Source of the DNA: Micromonospora lupini str. Lupac 08
GTDB lineage: Bacteria; Actinomycetota; Actinomycetes; Mycobacteriales; Micromonosporaceae
Assembly (NCBI RefSeq): GCF_000297395.2
Contig: NZ_HF570108.1
Coordinates: 757,685 to 821,684, forward strand
Length of the DNA: 64,000 nucleotides
Direction: 5' to 3'
Of the stretch, positions 26,245 through 34,352 are shown one piece after another. Within the stretch, counting starts at the first letter, position 1, and each line of letters starts with the position of its first letter. The position numbers were made by a program, and so were the translations under genes. The notes beneath the pieces are model-generated. The model was not told the origin of the DNA, searched no databases, and saw only the letters and a list, made by a program, of their open reading frames with translations.

Positions 26245-26361
26245 GCGAACTCTCCGTCGGCTCGGGTGCGCCGTCAGAGTAGCCAGGGGTACCCAAACCC
26301 GATGGCCCCGCTCCCGGGTGCCGCGTTGCTCGGGCCGGTCGTAACGGGCAGGATCCCTGTC

Positions 26362-27267
26362 ATGGCAATAGACGCGCGCGCCGCGGACCGTTCCGGCAGT
26401 CGACCGCGACGGGACGTGAGCCGCCCGGGTGCGGGCCGCCGCGGTCGGGCCGCCGCGCCGGCCGGCGCGCCCGGCCCCGACGAGCCGGTCGCACTCGATG
26501 ACCCGGTGACCATGCGGCTCGACGGTCGGGTCGCCCTGGTGACCGGGGCCGGCAGCCCGGACGGCATCGGGTACGCCACCGCCCGGCGACTCGCCGACCT
26601 GGGGGCGCGGGTGGCCATCGTCAGCACCACCCGGCGCATCCACGAGCGCGCCGGTGAGCTGGGAGCGACCGGGTTCGTCGCGGACCTGACCGACGAGTCC
26701 GAGGTCGGCGCGCTTGCCGACGCCGTCGCCGAGCAGTTGGGTGACGTCGAGGTGCTTGTCAACAACGCCGGACTGGCGAGCCGGGCCAGCCAGGGGGTGC
26801 TGCGTCCCGTCGCCCAGTTGACCTACGACGAGTGGCGCGGCGAGATCGACCGCAACCTGTCCACCGCGTTCCTGTGCAGTCGCGCGTTCATCGGCGGGAT
26901 GGCCGAGCGGGGCTGGGGGCGGATCGTCAACCTCGCGGCCACCGCCGGGCCGGTCAACGCCCTGCCCACCGAGGCCGCGTACGCCGCCGCGAAGGCCGGT
27001 GTCGTCGGGCTGACCCGTGCGCTGGCCATGGAGATGATCGCCGACGGGGTGACAGTGAACGCGGTCGCGCCGGGCACCATCTACACGGCGGCGTCCACGA
27101 TGGCCGAGATCAAGCAGGGTCTGGGCACGCCTGTCGGTCGACCGGGCACCCCGGACGAGGTCGCCGCGGCCATCAGCTTCCTCTGCTCGCCTGCCGCCTC
27201 GTACATCACCGGTCAGATGCTTGTGGTGGACGGCGGCAACAGCGTCCGGGAGGCGCGCTTCCGCTGA
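26362..27267 (+). CDS. SDR family oxidoreductase, FabG-like
   Basis: This classical SDR has the cofactor motif [23 protein letters not shown], the catalytic Ser in NLAATAGP (Ser is replaced by Ala/Thr here, which is unusual), YAAAKAG and a C-terminal [10 protein letters not shown]. The ATG at 26362 (301 residues) has AGGAT at good spacing. ATG 26512 would give a normal 251-residue SDR starting [10 protein letters not shown] but has no ribosome site. It lies between two divergent/convergent DUF4190 paralogues. Substrate unknown. Confidence 0.82.
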   Translation: MAIDARAADRSGSRPRRDVSRPGAGRRGRAAAPAGAPGPDEPVALDDPVTMRLDGRVALVTGAGSPDGIGYATARRLADLGARVAIVSTTRRIHERAGELGATGFVADLTDESEVGALADAVAEQLGDVEVLVNNAGLASRASQGVLRPVAQLTYDEWRGEIDRNLSTAFLCSRAFIGGMAERGWGRIVNLAATAGPVNALPTEAAYAAAKAGVVGLTRALAMEMIADGVTVNAVAPGTIYTAASTMAEIKQGLGTPVGRPGTPDEVAAAISFLCSPAASYITGQMLVVDGGNSVREARFR

Positions 27268-27280
27268 TCGGCCCGGCGGT

Positions 27281-27817
27281 TCAGTAGCCGCCGCTGTCGC
27301 CGTTGTTGCTGAAGATGACGAGCGCCAGCCAGCCGCAGCAGGCCAGCAGGGTCAGCGCGGTGAAGGCGTAGCCGAGGATCAGCCCCCAGGTGGCGAGCTG
27401 GTCGCCGTCCTCGCCGCTGGTGCGGATCTGTCGCTTGGCCAGGTGACCGAGGACGGCGCCGGCCGGGGGGAACACGAAGGCGAACACCAGCGACAGGATC
27501 GCCAGCACGTTTGTGCCCCGACCGGGTCCGGAGGGCGGCGGGCCGTACTGGCCGTAGGGGCCCTGCGGCGGGTACGGCGGCTGCTGCCCCCAGTGCGCCG
27601 GCTGGTGCGGGTTCTGCTGCTGGTACGGCGACGGTTCGTCCGCGGGAGGCCCGTACGGCGAGCGTTCCGGTGGCCCGAACGACGACTGGTCCGGTGGCGG
27701 CGGGTACGGCGTCTGGCCGGCCGGCGGCGGCGCGTACGGCGACTGGTCCGGGGGTGGCTCGTAGGGTGACGGCGGCGGCTCGTCCCCCGGGGGGCCCGAC
27801 GGTGGCGGGTAGCTCAC
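27281..27817 (-). CDS. DUF4190-type membrane protein, Pro-rich N-terminus (paralogue 2)
   Basis: This 178-residue protein has the same plan as the 25741-26244 product: a Pro/Tyr/Gln-rich N-terminal 95 residues with repeats of the type YGPPADE, then two hydrophobic segments separated by GHLAKRQIRTSGEDGDQLA, and a short GDSGGY tail. The shared GH(V/L)A(R/K)KQIR(A/T)SGE motif shows common ancestry with its neighbour. Function unknown. It is convergent with the SDR gene, whose stop lies 14 bases away. Confidence 0.8.
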   Translation of the reverse strand: MSYPPPSGPPGDEPPPSPYEPPPDQSPYAPPPAGQTPYPPPPDQSSFGPPERSPYGPPADEPSPYQQQNPHQPAHWGQQPPYPPQGPYGQYGPPPSGPGRGTNVLAILSLVFAFVFPPAGAVLGHLAKRQIRTSGEDGDQLATWGLILGYAFTALTLLACCGWLALVIFSNNGDSGGY

Positions 27818-27939
27818 GGCTGTCCTCCTCCTGCCGGTGCCGGAAAGGTCCTTCTTGCCGGACGGTACCCGCAGCGGTGAACCTTTTCACAGCTGTTGTG
27901 TGGACTGGTCACCTTGGCCTCACCGACCGGGAGGCCGAT

Positions 27940-27957
27940 ACTGACCGAGCGTTCAGT
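27940..27957. promoter_or_regulatory. candidate TetR-type operator upstream of acyl-CoA dehydrogenase
   Basis: ACTGACCGAGCGTTCAGT is an imperfect palindrome with 7 of 9 half-site positions matching, 37 bases before the ATG of the acyl-CoA dehydrogenase gene. The shape resembles operators of TetR-family fatty-acid regulators. No regulator gene is adjacent. Confidence 0.35.
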
Positions 27958-27993
27958 TACCCATGAGTAGTGCGCTGATCCCCGGAGGCTGAG

Positions 27994-29190
27994 ATGGCCC
28001 GACTCGCCCAGACGCCCGGCCTGACCGATGTGCAGCGATCGATCCTGGAGACCGTCCGGGAGTTCGCCGACAAGGAGATCATCCCGCACGCCCAGCGGCT
28101 GGAGCACGCCGACGAGTACCCCACCGACATCCTCGACGGGATGCGCGAGATGGGCCTGTTCGGCCTCACCATCGACGAGGAGTACGGCGGGCTCGGCGAG
28201 TCGCTGCTCACGTACGCCCTCGTGGTGGAACAGCTGTCCCGGGGCTGGATGTCGATCTCCGGCATCGTCAACACCCACTTCATCGTGGCGTACCTGATCT
28301 CCCAGCACGGCTCCGCCGAGCAGAAGACCCGCCTGCTGCCGAAGATGGCCACCGGCGAGGTGCGCGGCGCGTTCTCCATGTCCGAGCCCGAGACCGGCTC
28401 CGACGTCTCGGCGATCACGTCCCGGGCCGTCCGCGACGGCGACAACTACGTGCTCAACGGGCAGAAGATGTGGCTCACCAACGGGGCGTACTCCTCGGTG
28501 GTGGCCACCCTGGTCAAGACCGACACCGGCGCCGAGTCGGTGTACGGCAACATGAGCACCTTCCTGCTGGAGAAGGAGCCGGGCTTCGGCGAGACCGCCC
28601 CCGGCCTCACCATCCCCGGCAAGATCGAAAAAATGGGTTACAAGGGCGTCGAGACCACCGAGATGGTGCTCGACGGCGTGACCGTTCCCGACTCGGCCAT
28701 CCTCGGCGGTGCCGACAAGGTGGGCCGCGGCTTCTACCAGATGATGGACGGCATCGAGGTGGGCCGCGTCAACGTGGCCGCCCGCGCCTGCGGCATCTCG
28801 CTCCGCGCCTTCGAGTTGGCCGTCGCGTACGCCCAGCAGCGCAAGACCTTCGGCCAGCCGCTCGCCAAGCACCAGGCCATCGCCTTCAAGCTCGCCGAGA
28901 TGGGCACGAAGATCGAGGCCGCGCACGCCCTCATGGTCAACGCCGCACGCCTCAAGGACGCCGGCCAGCGCAACGACGTCGAGGCCGGAATGGCCAAGCT
29001 GCTCGCCTCGGAATACTGCGCCGAGGTCGTCCAGGAGGCGTTCCGGATCCACGGCGGCTACGGCTACTCCAAGGAGTACGAGATCGAGCGGCTGATGCGC
29101 GAGGCCCCGTTCCTGCTCATCGGGGAGGGCACCTCGGAGATCCAGAAGACCATCATCTCCCGCGGCCTGCTCAAGGAGTACAAGCTCTGA
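27994..29190 (+). CDS. acyl-CoA dehydrogenase, candidate methylsuccinyl-CoA dehydrogenase
   Basis: This 398-residue FAD enzyme oxidises an acyl-CoA to the enoyl-CoA. It shows the family signatures FSMSEPETGSDVSA in the middle domain and YGYSKEYEIERLMREA plus GTSEIQK at the C-terminus, with the expected catalytic Glu region in AYAQQRKTFGQPLAKHQA to IHGGYGY. The ATG follows GGAGG. With the CitE-like lyase and MaoC hydratase nearby it could be the methylsuccinyl-CoA dehydrogenase of the ethylmalonyl-CoA pathway, but a fatty-acid role cannot be excluded. Its 3' end overlaps the convergent membrane-protein gene by 20 bases. Confidence 0.88.
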   Translation: MARLAQTPGLTDVQRSILETVREFADKEIIPHAQRLEHADEYPTDILDGMREMGLFGLTIDEEYGGLGESLLTYALVVEQLSRGWMSISGIVNTHFIVAYLISQHGSAEQKTRLLPKMATGEVRGAFSMSEPETGSDVSAITSRAVRDGDNYVLNGQKMWLTNGAYSSVVATLVKTDTGAESVYGNMSTFLLEKEPGFGETAPGLTIPGKIEKMGYKGVETTEMVLDGVTVPDSAILGGADKVGRGFYQMMDGIEVGRVNVAARACGISLRAFELAVAYAQQRKTFGQPLAKHQAIAFKLAEMGTKIEAAHALMVNAARLKDAGQRNDVEAGMAKLLASEYCAEVVQEAFRIHGGYGYSKEYEIERLMREAPFLLIGEGTSEIQKTIISRGLLKEYKL

Positions 29191-29911
29191 GCGACCCCTG
29201 TCGTGGCTCGGCGGCCAGGTCCTGCGGTCGGAACCGGTAGTCGTCCAGGGCGGCGATCAGACGATCCTCCGGCACCGCCGTGTCCCGGCCGCCGACCACC
29301 GGCGCCGGCCGCAGCGACTGCCAGACCGCCGGCCGCAGCCGTACCCCGTTCAACCGGCCGTCGCGCCGGTGCGGGCTGACCCGGTCGATGTTCGTCCAGT
29401 CCAGAGCTGTGCGGCCGTGTCGGATCGCGCTGGCGGTCAGCGCCAGCCGGCCGGTGAACCGTACCTCCTCATAGACCGTCCGACCGGCCCAGACCGCGAA
29501 CCCGACGGCGAGCACCGGCCGGACCATGTCGACCCAGCGGTCGTGCGGGGGCAGGCTGGCGAGCAGGCACCCACCGATCACAATCAACTGGATCGCCCCC
29601 GCCACCAGGTCGACCCACCCGGCGAGCGACCGACGTGCCACCAGACCCGGTTCGATCGTGTCCAGGCCGGCGACACGCTCCCGCCAGCGCAGGTGGCCGT
29701 CCCGCCGTGGCCACCACCGCCCGGTCAGGTGCCGGGCGCCGATGGTCAGCCAGATCGTCAGGCTCACGATGGCGGGGCTGATCGGAGGCACCAGCAGCAG
29801 CCCACCGGCGACCCCCGCCGTCACCGTCGTCGCGGTCGCCAGAGCCGAGACCCGGCGTAGCCAGAGTCCGTCTCGCAGCGAAGGCACGCGACCGAGCCGC
29901 AGGAGGACCAT
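29171..29911 (-). CDS. membrane protein, PH-like C-terminal domain
   Basis: This 246-residue protein has four hydrophobic segments in two pairs (about residues 22-60 and 98-150), followed by a soluble part (YEEVRFTGRLALTASAIRHGRTALDWTNIDRV) that has the strand order of bacterial PH-like domains. The last 70 residues are polar. Function unknown. It follows the CoA-binding protein gene by 26 bases and its 3' end overlaps the convergent acyl-CoA dehydrogenase gene. Confidence 0.68.
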   Translation of the reverse strand: MVLLRLGRVPSLRDGLWLRRVSALATATTVTAGVAGGLLLVPPISPAIVSLTIWLTIGARHLTGRWWPRRDGHLRWRERVAGLDTIEPGLVARRSLAGWVDLVAGAIQLIVIGGCLLASLPPHDRWVDMVRPVLAVGFAVWAGRTVYEEVRFTGRLALTASAIRHGRTALDWTNIDRVSPHRRDGRLNGVRLRPAVWQSLRPAPVVGGRDTAVPEDRLIAALDDYRFRPQDLAAEPRQGSLRACTP

Positions 29912-29937
29912 GCCGCGAGGGTACGACCACCGGGAAA

Positions 29938-30345
29938 CTAGGACAGCCGGGTCAGGCCGGCTGCGGCGCGCTCGACGATGAGGCAGCGGTCCTCGACATA
30001 GTCCATTCCGGCCTCCTCGGCGATCCGTCGCGCCTCGGCCGAGACGATGCCCAGTTGCAGCCAGACAGCGGGGGCGCCGATCGCCGCCGCGTCCCGGACC
30101 ACCTGCACGGCGTCGGCCGCCGGCCGGAACACGTCCACCAGATCCACCGGGTGCGGGATGTCGGCAAGCGTCGCGTACGCTCGCTCGCCGAAGAGTTCGT
30201 CGACTGTCGGGTTGACCGGGATGATCCGCCAGCCGTACTGCTGCATCTGCAACGGCACACCGTGCGCGGCCTTTCGCGGGTCGCGCGACGCGCCCACGAC
30301 GGCGATGACTGCGGAGTCGGCGAGGATCTGCTGAGCGGTACGCAC
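29938..30345 (-). CDS. CoA-binding domain protein (YccU-like)
   Basis: The 135-residue protein is a stand-alone Rossmann-type CoA-binding domain: VIAVVGASRDPRKAAHGVP at residues 13-31, IIPVNPTVDELFGERAY, then AVWLQLGIVSAEARRIAEEAGM and a final DRCLIVE. It matches the CoA_binding_2 family (E. coli YccU) found across bacteria; the physiological role is unclear. It sits 26 bases downstream of the radical SAM gene and is probably in an operon with it and the following membrane protein. Confidence 0.88.
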   Translation of the reverse strand: MRTAQQILADSAVIAVVGASRDPRKAAHGVPLQMQQYGWRIIPVNPTVDELFGERAYATLADIPHPVDLVDVFRPAADAVQVVRDAAAIGAPAVWLQLGIVSAEARRIAEEAGMDYVEDRCLIVERAAAGLTRLS

Positions 30346-30371
30346 CCGCCGACTGTAGCGCCGCCGCCTCG

Positions 30372-31418
30372 CTAGAGCAGGGTCAGCTGCTCGGCGGCCG
30401 GCGGTGGGGGCGGCTCGGGCAGGCGACGGTTGTCACCCAGCTCGCCCCGGTGCAGCCCGTGCCGCCGCGCGGCGATCCGCACCCGCGCGGTCAGCTCCCG
30501 CTGGTACGCCTGCGGGGCGTACGCGCCGGCCCGGTAGAGCTCGCGGTAGCGGGGCACGAGGTGTGGATGGTCCCGGGCGAGCCACTGCGCGTACCACTCC
30601 CGGGCGCCGGGGCGCAGGTGCAGCGCAAGCGGCGTCACGCTTGTCGCCCCGGCTGCCGCGATCGCCGCCACGGTCGCGTCGATCGATTCGTCGCCGTCGC
30701 TGAGGCCGGGCAGGATCGGCGCCATCAGCACTCCGACCTCGAAGCCGGCGTCGGTGAGCCGGCGGACCGCGTCCAGCCGGCGGCTCGGGTGCGGCGTGCC
30801 CGGCTCGACGGCACGCCAGAGCTGCTCGTCGACGAAGCCCACCGAGTAGGAGATGCCGACCCGGGTCACCTCGGCGGCCTCGCGCAGCAGGGGCAGGTCC
30901 CGCAGGATCAGCGTGCCCTTGGTCAGGATGGAGAACGGGTTGGCGAAGTCCCGCAGCGCCGCGATGATCTCCGGCATCAACCGGTAACGACCCTCGGCCC
31001 GCTGGTAGCAGTCCACGTTGGTGCCCATCGCCACGTGCGCGCCCCGCCACTTCGGCGCGGCCAACTCCCGCCGGACCAGCTCACCCGCGTTGACCTTGAC
31101 AATCACCTGCCGGTCGAAATCCGCGCCGGCATCGAGATCGAGATAAGTGTGAGTATTTCTCGCGAAACAGTAAACACATGCATGGGAGCAGCCTCGGTAC
31201 GGGTTGATGGTCCACTCGAAGGGGACGCGGGACTGGCCGGGCACCCGGTTGAGGATGGATTTGGCCTGCACCTCGTAGAAGGTCATCCCGGCGAACTCGG
31301 GGGTGTCGAAGGTGCGCACGACGGCGCCGGGCAGCGCCAGCGGCAGGGGTGGCGTCGCTGGCGCTGCCCGCTCGGGGTCTCCCTCAGTCGGGGGAGCGGT
31401 GAGGTTGTCCCAGCGCAT
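30372..31418 (-). CDS. Rv2578c family radical SAM protein
   Basis: The 348-residue protein has the radical SAM cluster motif C-x3-C-x2-C (CSHACVYC, near residues 77-84) after NPYRGC, and matches the spore-photoproduct-lyase-like Rv2578c family. Reaction unknown. ATG 31418 (MRWDNLTAPP) is preferred. Codons 31140-31184, covering the cluster cysteines and the next ten residues, are strikingly AT-rich (TGT, GTT, TGT, AGA, AAT, ACT, ACT, TAT) against otherwise G/C-ending codons; see findings. The gene is divergent from the DCC-family gene. Confidence 0.88.
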   Translation of the reverse strand: MRWDNLTAPPTEGDPERAAPATPPLPLALPGAVVRTFDTPEFAGMTFYEVQAKSILNRVPGQSRVPFEWTINPYRGCSHACVYCFARNTHTYLDLDAGADFDRQVIVKVNAGELVRRELAAPKWRGAHVAMGTNVDCYQRAEGRYRLMPEIIAALRDFANPFSILTKGTLILRDLPLLREAAEVTRVGISYSVGFVDEQLWRAVEPGTPHPSRRLDAVRRLTDAGFEVGVLMAPILPGLSDGDESIDATVAAIAAAGATSVTPLALHLRPGAREWYAQWLARDHPHLVPRYRELYRAGAYAPQAYQRELTARVRIAARRHGLHRGELGDNRRLPEPPPPPAAEQLTLL

Positions 31419-31510
31419 GGCCACTATTCGAACACGTGTACGAGGTGTGCGCAAGTGACGCGCCGGACACCGGAGCCCAAGGGGCGGTCGCGCGGGGGAG
31501 GATGGACACC

Positions 31511-31930
31511 ATGGAGAGGTCGACCTTCGTCTACGACGGGGACTGCGCGTTCTGCACGAGCTGCGCGGAGTTCATCGAACGCCGCATCCCCACCGCCGCC
31601 CGGGTGGTGCCCTGGCAGTTCGCCGACCTGGACGCGCTCGGTCTCACGGCCGCGCAGTGCGAGGAGGCCGTGCAGTGGGTCGGCGAGGACGGCTCACGCG
31701 CCGCCGGGCCGGACGCCATCGCGAAGCTGCTCGCCGCGAGTGGTCCGCTCTGGCGGGTCGCCGGGGCCGGGCTGCGGTTCCCGCCGGCGCGCGCGGTGGC
31801 CTGGCCCGCGTACCGCTGGGTGGCGCGCAACCGGCACCGACTCCCCGGTGGTACGGCGGCGTGCTCCCTGCCGCAGGAGGCCCGGGACCGGCTCTACGGG
31901 CCGGCCGGCCGCCCGAGCGCCGGGGCCTGA
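31511..31930 (+). CDS. DCC family thiol-disulfide oxidoreductase-like protein (DUF393)
   Basis: This 139-residue protein carries the DUF393 signature YDGDCAFCTSCAEF at residues 8-21 (the Asp-Cys-Cys that names the family), with a predicted thioredoxin-like fold and further conserved ARVVPWQFADLDALGL. Members are thought to act in redox chemistry and often accompany HTTM membrane proteins, as here. ATG 31511 has GGGGGAGG nine bases upstream; ATG 31502 is in frame but lies right on the ribosome site. Its last 37 bases overlap the convergent HTTM gene. Confidence 0.88.
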   Translation: MERSTFVYDGDCAFCTSCAEFIERRIPTAARVVPWQFADLDALGLTAAQCEEAVQWVGEDGSRAAGPDAIAKLLAASGPLWRVAGAGLRFPPARAVAWPAYRWVARNRHRLPGGTAACSLPQEARDRLYGPAGRPSAGA

Positions 31931-32850
31931 TCGTCGAGCGGCGTCGGCTTCGTGCCGGCGCCGATCCGCTCCTGATCTGGTGGTGTCGCCGCGGTGTCGA
32001 CGTCCGTCGAGGTCGATCCCGAGGTGTCGCGGCCGGCGAGCCGGCGGGCCCAGACCAGCGGGCGGACCCGCTCCAGCGGCAGGAAGCTCGTCATCGCGGC
32101 GAGGTGCGGCGCGAACGAGATCGTGATGGTCGCGATGGTCACCACGTGGAACGAGTAGAAGAAGCCGACCATCGCCAGTCGCCAGCGGGCCGGCAGCAGG
32201 AACACCACGGGGCTGAACAGTTCGAACGCCACGATGCCGAACTGGGCGACGATCAGCAGGTACGGCACCTGGGCGACGAGGTCCGCCAGGTCGGTGCCGC
32301 GTCGGATGATGGCCCGCGCCAGGACCGAGCCGGTCAGCCAGTCCAGGCCGCCGAAGCGCAGCTTGGCCCAGGCCGCCAGGAAGTACGTGCAGATCACCGC
32401 GATCTGGGTGACCCGCAGGGCCCAGCCACCGGCCTCGGTGCGTGTGGTGTCGCCGTGGCGGGCGCGGCCTGCGGTGGGCAGCACGGCCAGCGCGACGAGG
32501 AGCCCGAACCGGTCGTGGTCGACCTTTCCGTAGCTCATCGCGATGATCATCCACTCGAGGTAGAGCGCGCAGACCGTCCAGCCGAGCAGCCGGGGCGCCC
32601 GGCCGGTCGCGGCGAGCACTGCGAGCAGCAGCAGCGCCCAGAAGATCACCGCCACCACCGTCGGCGTCGGCGTCGGCAGCGGGAGCAGCCGGCCGACGAG
32701 CAGGGGCTGGTACAGCTCGCCGGGCACGCTGGCCCTGGTGCGTACCCACGGGGTGAAGACCACCAGGTCGGCGGCGACGAAGAGGTAGATCAGGGTGCGG
32801 AAGGCGGCGATCCGGCCGCGGGGCACCGCCTCGGTCAGCCAGCCGCTCAT
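31894..32850 (-). CDS. HTTM domain membrane protein
   Basis: This 318-residue protein has about six to seven membrane helices in the horizontally transferred transmembrane (HTTM) arrangement related to vitamin K-dependent gamma-carboxylase. WTVCALYLEWMIIAMSYGKVDHDRFGL, YFLAAWAKLRFGGLDWLTG and SFHVVTIATITISF are typical. The catalytic carboxylase residues cannot be confirmed. It is translated together with the small secreted/anchored protein upstream (4-base overlap) and is convergent with a DCC-family gene, its frequent partner. Confidence 0.85.
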   Translation of the reverse strand: MSGWLTEAVPRGRIAAFRTLIYLFVAADLVVFTPWVRTRASVPGELYQPLLVGRLLPLPTPTPTVVAVIFWALLLLAVLAATGRAPRLLGWTVCALYLEWMIIAMSYGKVDHDRFGLLVALAVLPTAGRARHGDTTRTEAGGWALRVTQIAVICTYFLAAWAKLRFGGLDWLTGSVLARAIIRRGTDLADLVAQVPYLLIVAQFGIVAFELFSPVVFLLPARWRLAMVGFFYSFHVVTIATITISFAPHLAAMTSFLPLERVRPLVWARRLAGRDTSGSTSTDVDTAATPPDQERIGAGTKPTPLDDQAPALGRPAGP

Positions 32851-33287
32851 CGGGAGACCTGCCAGCGGACCACTGTCTCGTCGGTGTGCTTTCCGGTGGG
32901 CCGACCGGCGCGGATGCCCTGCCAGCGGATGACGATGCGGACCTCGACAAGCGCCGGGGCGTCCGGGTGGCGTTCGGCGTACGCGTCGGCGACCTCGGCG
33001 AGCAGCGTCGGGTCGGCGGCGTACCGGTCCTGCTGGCCCTCGATCTCGGCGCGGCGGATGCCTGTCGCGTTCTGGTCGAGGTCGACCACGACGCCGGTGC
33101 TGTTCACCCCCTCCACGCGGGTGTCCGGGGCGGGGGCGTTCGGCGGGTTGGAGGTGGCGTACATCCGGAACGGGCCGAACGGGAAGTCGTCGTCGCTGCC
33201 CCAGAACGTGCCGAGCAGCAGCAGGACGAGACCGAGGGCGGTCGCGCCCAGCCGGGTCGCGCGCCCGCGGGTGGTGAGGGTCTCCAT
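32847..33287 (-). CDS. membrane-anchored hypothetical protein upstream of HTTM
   Basis: The 146-residue protein has one N-terminal helix (about residues 12-28) followed by WGSDDDFPFGPFRMYATSNPPN and an extracytoplasmic-looking alpha/beta domain with DRYAADPTLLAEVADAYAERHP. I do not know a named family, but this type of protein recurs next to HTTM genes. Its stop overlaps the HTTM start by four bases, implying a functional complex of the two products at the membrane. Confidence 0.7.
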   Translation of the reverse strand: METLTTRGRATRLGATALGLVLLLLGTFWGSDDDFPFGPFRMYATSNPPNAPAPDTRVEGVNSTGVVVDLDQNATGIRRAEIEGQQDRYAADPTLLAEVADAYAERHPDAPALVEVRIVIRWQGIRAGRPTGKHTDETVVRWQVSR

Positions 33288-33390
33288 CGGGTGGTGACGA
33301 TACGGGATGTACCGGCCGCGCCGGGTCCCACCGACGGTCAGTTCCGCCTGCCCAGGTCGGTGATCATGCGCGGGTGCCCGGGTACGACGA

Positions 33391-33419
33391 AGGGCCGGAC
33401 CCGAACCGGGCCCGGCCCT
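33391..33419. terminator. hairpin after the thioredoxin gene
   Basis: AGGGCCGG (33391-33398) pairs with CCGGCCCT (33412-33419); the interior can add CCC-GGG. It lies 22 bases beyond the thioredoxin stop, without a U-run. Confidence 0.6.
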
Positions 33420-33441
33420 CGCGCGCCGTCGCGGGGACGGC

Positions 33442-33804
33442 TCAGTGGTTGTGCTCGGCCAGCTGCTTGCGGACGTCGTCCATGTCCAGCGCCTCGACCT
33501 GCTCGATCAGGTTCTCCAGCGCGGACTCGGGAAGTGCGCCCGGCTGGGCGAAGACGATGACGCCGTCGCGGATCGCCATGATCGTCGGGATCGACCGGAT
33601 GTCGAACTTCGCGCCCAGCTCCTGCTGAGCCTCGGTGTCGACCTTGCCGAAGACGATGTTCTGGTGCTTCTCCGAGGAGCGCTCGTAGACCGGGGCGAAC
33701 CGCTTGCACGGACCACACCAGTCGGCCCAGAAATCGACCAGGACGATGCCGTCGTTGCCGGTCACCTCGTCGAAGTTCGTCGAGGTCAGCTCAACGGTTG
33801 CCAT
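33442..33804 (-). CDS. trxA: thioredoxin
   Basis: The protein of 120 residues is a classic thioredoxin: the active site WCGPC at about residues 29-33 within FWADWCGPCKRFAP, the central VDTEAQQELGAKFDI, and the cis-proline in SIPTIM. It reduces protein disulfides in the cytoplasm using thioredoxin reductase, which is not encoded nearby. The C-terminus is longer than E. coli TrxA by about ten charged residues. A hairpin terminator follows. The ATG at 33804 opens onto a long regulatory-looking gap. Confidence 0.93.
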   Translation of the reverse strand: MATVELTSTNFDEVTGNDGIVLVDFWADWCGPCKRFAPVYERSSEKHQNIVFGKVDTEAQQELGAKFDIRSIPTIMAIRDGVIVFAQPGALPESALENLIEQVEALDMDDVRKQLAEHNH

Positions 33805-34352
33805 TGCACTCTCCGATCACCGCGGTTTGTCTGCGTCCCGTAGAACCAGGGCTGACCGTATCGAATTCCCGGGCCGTCCCGCACGAAACGTGCGCCGGGC
33901 TGCGTGGGGCCCTCGGGGGTCATCGAACTGTGTCAGTTCATCCCGTCCTGCGGAACGCAAGTGCATGACGCACTTGCGTGACCTGCGGTGATGGGAGCGG
34001 TTCCAGGGAGATCCACCCGATTGAGCGCTACGAATCGGTAACTTGAGCCCTGACGAGGAGGTATCCGGCCTGCGGAGATCGCTGATCAACCCGCCCTCCG
34101 TCACGGAGAGTATTGTTACAAAAAGATAAATGTGACCTCGATCTCTGTTGAACCTACGCCGCCGTAGGGCAGAATTCCTCACATCAGAGCGTGGGCGGCG
34201 GGTGCCGGGGAGGGCCCCGCCGCTCATTGCGTCTCCCCTCGGGTGAGTGACCGGTGTGACATTTCCGCCGGGGTCGCGCCCCGGCCGTCGCCTTAACCAT
34301 CGGTAAGGCATGCTGTGCCGAACTCCATCGCCGCCCGTCGAAGGGGACCAGG
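33805..34352. other. 548-base non-coding gap with hairpins and an AT-rich promoter-like patch
   Basis: No credible gene is seen here. It holds a perfect 10-bp hairpin (33955-33964 with 33970-33979, loop ATGAC), two smaller hairpins (CTCCG-TCA-CGGAG at 34096-34108; CCTACG/CGTAGG at 34153-34168), and between them a very AT-rich stretch at 34110-34133 (TATTGTTACAAAAAGATAAA) that stands out and may contain a promoter. It separates divergent trxA and the MaoC-type hydratase, so it must hold both promoters, and it is long enough for a small RNA. Confidence 0.6.

Noticed and set aside
25918..26361. N-terminal extension of the SDR at 26362
   Set aside because: It is antisense to the DUF4190-type gene, and a ribosome site supports the ATG at 26362.
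33817..34311. 164-codon minus-strand frame in the trxA-MaoC gap
   Set aside because: No ribosome site, crosses hairpins and the AT-rich patch, and has no codon bias.
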